A DNA stretch of 10,592 nucleotides, from assembly GCA_020723045.1 (NCBI GenBank), contig DYJQ01000023.1, forward strand, positions 1 through 10,592, written 5' to 3'. The notes under the pieces are model-generated. The model was not told the origin of the DNA. It searched no databases and worked only from the letters and a program-made list of their open reading frames with translations. Positions 7,125-10,592 of the stretch are shown here, one piece after another. This stretch comes from Candidatus Micrarchaeum sp. Lineage in GTDB: Archaea > Micrarchaeota > Micrarchaeia > CAILAH01. The stretch's first letter is position 1; each line of letters starts with the position of its first letter. Both the position numbers and the translations under genes were made by a program.

Positions 7125-7352
7125 ATGTCAAGCGAGGGCGGAGCACAGCGGGAGGCACCCAAGCCTACAGAAGTAAAGAAGAAAGGGGAGGAATTCAAGG
7201 AAAAAGAGGTTATGGGCAAGACTAGTAAGGAGCATACATACGTTGCCCACGCTAGAAAGATGTCCACACATGAAATATTCAGGATGTTCTCCGGGTTCAA
7301 GAAAAAGTGGGCAAAGAGCCTATTAGGGGTTTTAAGGAAACTGCTTGGATAA
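7125..7352 (+). CDS. Small basic protein of unknown function with amphipathic C-terminal helix
   Basis: This encodes 75 residues that I do not recognise. The open frame extends upstream to a TTG at 7083, but a TATA-like box lies at 7088-7098, so ATG 7125 is the sensible start with a very short leader. The first half is charged and probably disordered, rich in Lys, Glu and Pro (PKPTEVKKKGEEFKEKEV). The second half is predicted helix; the last 26 residues, starting HEIFRMFSGFKKKW and ending LLGVLRKLLG, put Leu, Val and Phe on one face and Lys or Arg on the other. Such a helix could lie on a membrane or pack against a partner. There is no cysteine, signal peptide or full membrane span. It is divergent from the ABC transporter unit and convergent with the TPR gene; neither tells its job. 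Confidence 0.6.
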   Translation: MSSEGGAQREAPKPTEVKKKGEEFKEKEVMGKTSKEHTYVAHARKMSTHEIFRMFSGFKKKWAKSLLGVLRKLLG

Positions 7353-7395
7353 CACACGAGCCATACCAAATGTGAAATGCTGTTCATTCCGGGGA

Positions 7396-7971
7396 TTAGC
7401 CCAGCTTCTTCTTCAGCTTATCTATCGCAGCCTTCACCGCCACCTTCTCATCTGAGGTTATGTTCTCATCCTTCAAAACTAGCTCGAGGTACATATCATC
7501 AAAAAACTTGAGCGTAAACACCTTATCCTTCTCAAAAGCGCGCCTGAACCAGACAACCGCCTCATCCTCATTCTCCATAAACACATAGCACAGCCCTATC
7601 AGGCATGCAGTGTGCGTCTCAGCTGTCCTCACAAAGATATCCTTGAGGTATTTTATTGCATCCTCAAACCTGAACAGCTTAAGGTAAACATATGACTTGC
7701 CAATCAATGGCTCTATAATATTGACATCAAGCTTTGATGCCATGTCAAACGCTAGGAGCGCCTCCTCAAACTTTGACATCTTGAGAAGAGTCATCCCCTT
7801 CATATACCACGCTAGGCCCTGTTTTGGGTCGAGCTTGCTCGCCTCCTCATACTTCTGGAGAGCCCCCTCATACTCTTTTTTGTCGTATAACTCGTTGGAG
7901 CTGGCGATCAGCTCTTCGTATACCTTGTCAACTGATTCCCCGCCTTCCTGTGACACCTCTGGGTCGGCCAT
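7396..7971 (-). CDS. TPR repeat protein
   Basis: This 191-residue soluble protein is built from about four tetratricopeptide repeats: residues 18-50 (YDKKEYEGALQKYEEASKLD), 51-84 (GMTLLKMSKFEEALLAFDMA), 86-118 (SYVYLKLFRFEDAIKYLKDI) and 119-151 (LCYVFMENEDEAVVWFRRAF). Each shows the W/G/Y-G-Y-A-F-A-P spacing of the TPR fold. A helical, lysine-rich C-terminus follows. TPR arrays are protein-binding scaffolds, so a role in holding a complex together is likely, but the partner is unknown. ATG 7971 (MADPEVSQ) is chosen over one at 8007, because a TATA-like box at 7993-8000 lies 22-29 bases upstream of 7971 and would be inside the longer reading. The gene shares that box with the divergent DUF424 gene, so the two may be expressed together. 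Confidence 0.85.
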   Translation of the reverse strand: MADPEVSQEGGESVDKVYEELIASSNELYDKKEYEGALQKYEEASKLDPKQGLAWYMKGMTLLKMSKFEEALLAFDMASKLDVNIIEPLIGKSYVYLKLFRFEDAIKYLKDIFVRTAETHTACLIGLCYVFMENEDEAVVWFRRAFEKDKVFTLKFFDDMYLELVLKDENITSDEKVAVKAAIDKLKKKLG

Positions 7972-7992
7972 AAGACTATATGAGTGTGAATC

Positions 7993-8000
7993 TTTAAATA
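7993..8000. promoter_or_regulatory. Shared bidirectional TATA box of the TPR and DUF424 genes
   Basis: TTTAAATA reads as a TATA-like box on both strands (TATTTAAA in reverse). Its edges lie 22-29 bases from the minus-strand ATG at 7971 and 24-31 bases from the plus-strand ATG at 8024. Both starts would be leaderless or nearly so. No second AT-rich box is present in the 52-base gap. Confidence 0.6.
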
Positions 8001-8023
8001 AGTTCAAGGGGTTATTAGCGTAT

Positions 8024-8305
8024 ATGTACTGCAGAAGACACGAGATAAATGGAAGGGTTGTTTTTGCGCTATGTGATAAGGAGTTGATTGGGAAGGTGCT
8101 AAGGGAAAATAATACTGTTATCGATTTGGATAAGTATCGCGCATTCTACATAGGCAATGATATGGAGCTGCTTGATGGCAGTTTTGAGTCTATTAATGCG
8201 GCAGGAAAAAAGTCAATCGAATACTTAGCCAAGAAAGGGCTGATAAAGAAGGGGGATGAAAGGATTATCAGTGATACCCCTTACATCCAGATATACAGAT
8301 TTTGA
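8024..8305 (+). CDS. DUF424 family archaeal protein
   Basis: This encodes 93 residues matching the DUF424 family, small archaeal proteins of unknown function. The recognisable parts are the N-terminal strand and CDKELIGKVLREN (17-29, family pattern DEELLGK), and the C-terminal helix-strand NAAGKKSIEYLAKKGLI (59-75) followed by a strand ending in PYIQIYRF, in place of the usual GVPHAQ ending. The open frame extends far upstream through the TPR gene, but ATG 8024 is right: a TATA-like box lies 24-31 bases before it and the encoded N-terminus MYCRRHEINGRVV starts where family members start. The transcript would be leaderless. It is divergent from the TPR gene and convergent with the DUF4870-like gene, 37 bases apart. 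I infer no specific role. Confidence 0.75.
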   Translation: MYCRRHEINGRVVFALCDKELIGKVLRENNTVIDLDKYRAFYIGNDMELLDGSFESINAAGKKSIEYLAKKGLIKKGDERIISDTPYIQIYRF

Positions 8306-8342
8306 ATCATAAAAAATGAAATTACTGCAATGGATGTACAGG

Positions 8343-8822
8343 TTACGATGAGGGTTTTATTGCCTCTTTGAACTTATCGAAGTTTTCATCTGTGAGCTGT
8401 GTGAGTGCGGGCACCTCAACCCTCTCGCCATTTGCGCCCTTCCAGCCAACATAGAGCATGTAGAGCCACATGAGCGGGCCGAGTATGAACGTGAACCACA
8501 GGATGGCATCAACAATGCCCAGCACTATTGCATGGAAACCGTGCCATCTCGTCTCGTCATCCTTCGCTATAAGATAGAGCACTGCACCGCCAAGCCATGA
8601 GAAGAAGTATGCGAAGAATATATCCCACCTAGCACCGCCCTCTACACCAACCTCCAATCTCTTCTTTGGCGCCTCACCCTTTGCTACCTCAACGGGCACC
8701 ACCATCTCGCTCTCTCCAGTATCATACCTGAGTTTGAGGTCATCTCTAAGCACCTCGCTTTTAATTGGAGGCTTTTTTGCAGCCGTCTTGCCCTTATTTT
8801 TTATGAGCTTCTCTTTTGCCAT
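8343..8822 (-). CDS. DUF4870-like small membrane protein with charged N-terminal tail
   Basis: This is a 159-residue membrane protein. Residues 1-65 are hydrophilic and strongly basic at first (MAKEKLIKNKGKTAAKKPP), then mixed charge. Three hydrophobic helices follow: about 67-86 (FFAYFFSWLGGAVLYLIAK), 97-112 and 113-128. The motif AKDDETRWHGFHA between helices 1 and 2 resembles the DUF4870/Tic20-like pattern, in which a charged turn and a His-Ala lead into the next helix. The tail, from WKGANGERVEVPALTQL, is soluble. ATG 8822 is chosen over 8843 because a TATA-like box at 8842-8853 lies about 25 bases upstream of 8822 and would be inside the longer reading. Function of the family is not established. 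The neighbouring Pth2 gene ends 33 bases upstream of this ATG, but the gene has its own promoter. Confidence 0.75.
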   Translation of the reverse strand: MAKEKLIKNKGKTAAKKPPIKSEVLRDDLKLRYDTGESEMVVPVEVAKGEAPKKRLEVGVEGGARWDIFFAYFFSWLGGAVLYLIAKDDETRWHGFHAIVLGIVDAILWFTFILGPLMWLYMLYVGWKGANGERVEVPALTQLTDENFDKFKEAIKPSS

Positions 8823-8841
8823 AAAATAAATGTATGTAAAC

Positions 8842-8853
8842 ATATTTTATAAA
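8842..8853 (-). promoter_or_regulatory. TATA-like box for the DUF4870-like gene
   Basis: The minus strand reads TTTATAAAATAT here, 20-31 bases before the ATG at 8822. It begins just after the stop of the Pth2 gene (8856-8858) and indicates a leaderless transcript. Confidence 0.6.
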
Positions 8854-8855
8854 TA

Positions 8856-9215
8856 TTATAGGAGCTTGAGGTGTTTTGTTAATGGGTCTATATCAGAAGA
8901 TTTGGCCGGGCCTATCGCCATTGCCGTGATTGTGCCTGGCTCCAACTGTGTGAGCCCCGCATCGCGTATCATCACGCAGGGGAGTGTCCTGTGAGCTAGG
9001 GCATAAATCCTCTCCATCTCCTCCAGCATGGCCTTCACCACAACCTTTTTCTCACCCCCCATCTCCCACTCTGAAACGATATGCGGGGTTCTCTTTTTTG
9101 CTTCCGCATACGCCCTTACGGCCGCGTGGCTCCCCTGTGCAACCATCTTTCCCTTTCCCATCTGAATGTCGCTGCGTATGATTATGACCTGCTTTACTTC
9201 AACATCTGCTGACAT
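8856..9215 (-). CDS. pth2: Peptidyl-tRNA hydrolase, archaeal/eukaryotic type (Pth2)
   Basis: This enzyme releases tRNA from peptidyl-tRNA that has dropped off the ribosome, so the tRNA can be recharged. At 119 residues it has the normal length of Pth2. The family signature is clear: KQVIIIRSDIQMGKGKMVAQ (8-27) with a following GSHAA (H30), then VMIRDAGLTQLEPGTITAMA (81-100) with D85, and the ending IGPA, IDPLTKHLKLL. Catalysis in this family depends on a conserved lysine, histidine and aspartate in these segments. The start at 9215 fits a TATA-like box at 9239-9250, about 25-35 bases upstream, shared with the divergent NurA gene. The stop lies 33 bases before the next minus-strand ATG. Unrelated to bacterial Pth1. 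Confidence 0.96.
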   Translation of the reverse strand: MSADVEVKQVIIIRSDIQMGKGKMVAQGSHAAVRAYAEAKKRTPHIVSEWEMGGEKKVVVKAMLEEMERIYALAHRTLPCVMIRDAGLTQLEPGTITAMAIGPAKSSDIDPLTKHLKLL

Positions 9216-9238
9216 AGTGGAAATACACTGTACTAAAC

Positions 9239-9250
9239 ATTATATACATT
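9239..9250. promoter_or_regulatory. Shared bidirectional TATA box of pth2 and nurA
   Basis: ATTATATACATT contains a near-symmetric TATATA core readable in both directions. It lies 20-31 bases before the plus-strand ATG at 9270 (leaderless NurA) and 24-35 bases before the minus-strand ATG at 9215. The two start codons are only 54 bases apart and no other box is evident. Confidence 0.6.
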
Positions 9251-9269
9251 AGAATATGAAATCCATCCA

Positions 9270-10250
9270 ATGGAGAACGTGAGGGAGCTTATAGGCGAGT
9301 TGCAGAGAGTGGAGAAGACAAGGATTGAGTGCGCGGAGAGGTTAAACGAGGTTGGCGGGCTTAAGCTTGAATGCACACCAAACGATCTCAACCTTAGAGT
9401 GGGGGCGGTTGATACAAGCATTGTCTCGCAGGAGTTCCATGCGTTCGACCTCATAATAACCAAGACGGTTGGTGTTGTTTTTGAGTATAGGGATGGGAAG
9501 CTGTACAAGCATGAGTACATACCTTCCCCTTTCCCAGCCGAGAACGTGCACACGCACGGTTCGATGGACCTGCTGGAATTAAGCCAGTATAGGAATATTG
9601 TGAGGCTGAAGGAGGAGATAGGGCTCGCACATAAGGTGGCTGGGATGTGCGACCTCATGCTCATTGACGGCTCGCTCGCGCCACTGCCTGGCGACAGGCC
9701 TGCAAACAAGGATATGAGAGGGGAATATGATGAACTGCTCGGCCTCTATATGCAACTGTTTGAACGGCACGAACAAAAGCTGGCGGGGGTAGTAAAGGAT
9801 AGCAGGAGCAAGAGGGTGATGGAGGAGTATGGGGCGATACTGGATGCATCCGTGATGGCAAACAGCACCGACAGCACACTGCTCGATATGGTCCTGAAAA
9901 AGGGCGAGCGCACGAAAACGCTCACATACTCAAAGGATGCAAAGACAAATCCAGTGCTCAAAGACCTGCTGCCGTATTCAGAGCGGCTCAACGTATCGTA
10001 TATAAAGGCGGGGAGGAATGACCGGCCCGTCAGGATTGAATTCTTTGGCGAGAACAGTGATATTGTAAATACGCTTTACTCCCTGTGTGCCATAAACGAC
10101 AACTATTCATACCCGGCTGTACTAATTGATGTGGATTTGAGGGCGCTTATAGACCCTAAGGCAGTTGAGAGGATATACCACGAGATAGAGATTGCGCCAT
10201 TCCTCAAGGATTCAAGGCTCTTGCGACGGAACAGCAGGCCGTTTAGGTAG
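9270..10250 (+). CDS. nurA: NurA family 5'-3' nuclease
   Basis: This encodes 326 residues matching NurA, the nuclease that works with the HerA helicase and the Mre11-Rad50 complex in resecting DNA ends for archaeal recombination. The metal-binding strands are visible: VGAVDTSI (44-51, D48) near the start and LMLIDGSLAPLP (129-140, D133) in the RNase H-like core, with glutamates at 115-116 in the helix before it. LIDVDL (285-290) and YHEIEI (303-308, H304) are the later conserved parts, and the basic LLRRNSRPFR end is usual. ATG 9270 fits a leaderless start from the box at 9239-9250. Commonly herA, mre11 or rad50 lies next to nurA; here the upstream neighbour is pth2 and what follows is a possible RNA and an unidentified gene, so the usual cluster is absent from this window. 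Confidence 0.92.
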   Translation: MENVRELIGELQRVEKTRIECAERLNEVGGLKLECTPNDLNLRVGAVDTSIVSQEFHAFDLIITKTVGVVFEYRDGKLYKHEYIPSPFPAENVHTHGSMDLLELSQYRNIVRLKEEIGLAHKVAGMCDLMLIDGSLAPLPGDRPANKDMRGEYDELLGLYMQLFERHEQKLAGVVKDSRSKRVMEEYGAILDASVMANSTDSTLLDMVLKKGERTKTLTYSKDAKTNPVLKDLLPYSERLNVSYIKAGRNDRPVRIEFFGENSDIVNTLYSLCAINDNYSYPAVLIDVDLRALIDPKAVERIYHEIEIAPFLKDSRLLRRNSRPFR

Positions 10251-10298
10251 AGAAATTAACGACGATGTGCCGTCGAAAGGCTGTATATGTGCATCAAC

Positions 10299-10310
10299 AT
10301 TTATAAATAT
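10299..10310 (+). promoter_or_regulatory. TATA-like box before the candidate RNA gene
   Basis: TTTATAAATATT about 25-30 bases before 10327 is as good as the boxes of the protein genes here, yet no protein gene of convincing composition follows it within 200 bases. Transcription would start near 10325-10332. Confidence 0.55.
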
Positions 10311-10326
10311 TTGCCCAGAAAGTGTA

Positions 10327-10422
10327 GTGTAGCTCCACTCCGAGTTAGCGGCCGAAAGGTCGCGTGTGCGAAAGCACAAAAAACGCCACCGCCAGTCCTC
10401 TGGACTGGCCTAATTCTCTTTT
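10327..10422 (+). ncRNA. Candidate structured small RNA, family unknown
   Basis: Between nurA and the last gene lies a stretch with a good TATA-like box and compact hairpins in series. Hairpin 1 (10348-10363) is a 6-pair stem, GCGGCC with GGTCGC (one G-T pair), closed by a GAAA loop. Hairpin 2 (10365-10378) is a 5-pair stem, TGTGC with GCACA, again with a GAAA loop. Hairpin 3 (10391-10409) is an 8-pair perfect stem, GCCAGTCC with GGACTGGC, loop TCT, followed by a T-rich run ending CTCTTTT. The last may be a terminator. The G+C of this block stands out from its AT-rich surroundings, as expected for a structured RNA in archaea. I tested by eye for tRNA, SRP RNA, RNase P RNA and 5S rRNA and recognise none. 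Ends are estimates. Confidence 0.5.
10391..10422 (+). terminator. Hairpin plus T-rich tail, possible terminator of the candidate RNA
   Basis: An 8-pair perfect inverted repeat (10391-10409) with a three-base loop is followed by CTAATTCTCTTTT. It resembles an intrinsic terminator, though archaea terminate mainly at T runs, so the stem may simply be the 3' domain of the RNA. Confidence 0.4.
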
Positions 10423-10490
10423 ATGATGATGGTTTAGTTTTGGTGCGCTCGTCGTGGCCTTTAGCATATGTTTTAGTTCAAACAAAAAGG

Positions 10491-10497
10491 ATTTAAG
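10491..10497 (+). promoter_or_regulatory. Weak TATA-like box for the last gene
   Basis: ATTTAAG lies 25-31 bases before the GTG at 10522 and fits a leaderless transcript. The match is short. Confidence 0.3.
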
Positions 10498-10521
10498 CAT
10501 GAGAAGAGATAGATTTCAGAT

Positions 10522-10592
10522 GTGAGAGGGATCCAGGTGGCACAAGAAGTACAAATTGCAAAAGAGATCAACAGTAACGTTGCAATGATGGT
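10522..10592 (+). CDS. Start of an unidentified protein (partial, runs off the window)
   Basis: The frame from GTG 10522 stays open to the window edge and gives 23 residues, VRGIQVAQEVQIAKEINSNV then AMMV. An alternative GTG at 10537 (starting with the AQEVQ stretch) follows a purine-rich GAGAGGGA that could act as a ribosome binding site. I favour 10522 slightly, because of the ATTTAAG box 25-31 bases upstream. ATG 10500 runs into TGA after eight codons and is out. The segment looks like an N-terminal helix leading into a hydrophobic strand. It lies downstream of nurA, where herA might be expected, but the N-terminus does not look like HerA proteins I can recall. Confidence 0.4.
   Translation, partial: MRGIQVAQEVQIAKEINSNVAMM

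Noticed and set aside
9233..9709. Minus-strand ORF of 158 residues inside nurA
   Set aside because: Antisense to the NurA catalytic region and overlaps its promoter; serine-rich shadow frame.
10423..10429. ATGATGA, a match to the C box of archaeal C/D guide RNAs
   Set aside because: No CTGA (D box) follows on the plus strand up to 10540, so the C/D pair is missing.
10287..10496. Plus-strand ORF of 69 residues across the candidate RNA
   Set aside because: It begins upstream of the TATA-like box, runs through the hairpins, and its predicted sequence has no family-like pattern; a shadow of the RNA block.
1..10592. CRISPR array, tRNA, rRNA, insertion sequence or toxin-antitoxin pair
   Set aside because: No regularly spaced direct repeats, no tRNA T-arm pattern or rRNA segments, no transposase motifs and no recognised toxin or antitoxin pair were seen on reading both strands.

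Overview
This looks like a chromosomal stretch of an archaeon. The informational genes are archaeal: an aCPSF1/FttA-type KH-beta-CASP nuclease, a proteasome beta subunit with a cleavable propeptide, Pth2, NurA and a DUF424 protein. TATA-like boxes sit about 25-30 bases before the start codons of several genes, which implies many leaderless transcripts. A second group of genes instead shows a GGTG Shine-Dalgarno core 7-8 bases before the start. The S-layer-like remnant and compact layout would fit a DPANN or euryarchaeal lineage, but the lineage is only a guess.

Layout. Positions 1-134 hold the end of an unidentified plus-strand gene. Next, on the minus strand, comes a decayed membrane protein gene (108-465) lying directly behind the aCPSF1 gene (467-2371) and the proteasome beta gene psmB (to 3097). 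Positions 3201-3706 hold a broken S-layer-like C-terminal fragment in three frames. Minus-strand genes follow: a cation exchanger (3771-4760) 20 bases behind a winged-helix-like protein (4781-5398), then an ABC ATPase and permease pair of the nitrate/sulfonate/taurine type (5429-7020). Divergent from the permease is a small basic protein (7125-7352, plus). Two divergent gene pairs follow, each arranged around one AT-rich box usable in both directions: a TPR protein with a DUF424 protein (box near 7993-8000), and Pth2 with NurA (box near 9239-9250). A DUF4870-like membrane protein lies between the pairs. The right end holds a candidate structured RNA (about 10327-10422) and the first codons of an unidentified gene.

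Functionally the window mixes RNA 3'-end processing or transcription termination (aCPSF1), protein turnover (proteasome), rescue of peptidyl-tRNA (Pth2), DNA end processing (NurA) and small-molecule transport. I see no CRISPR array, tRNA, rRNA, insertion sequence or recognised defence cassette. The least ordinary parts are the two decayed genes, the RNA candidate at the right end, the shared bidirectional promoters and the small gene with an amphipathic C-terminus.
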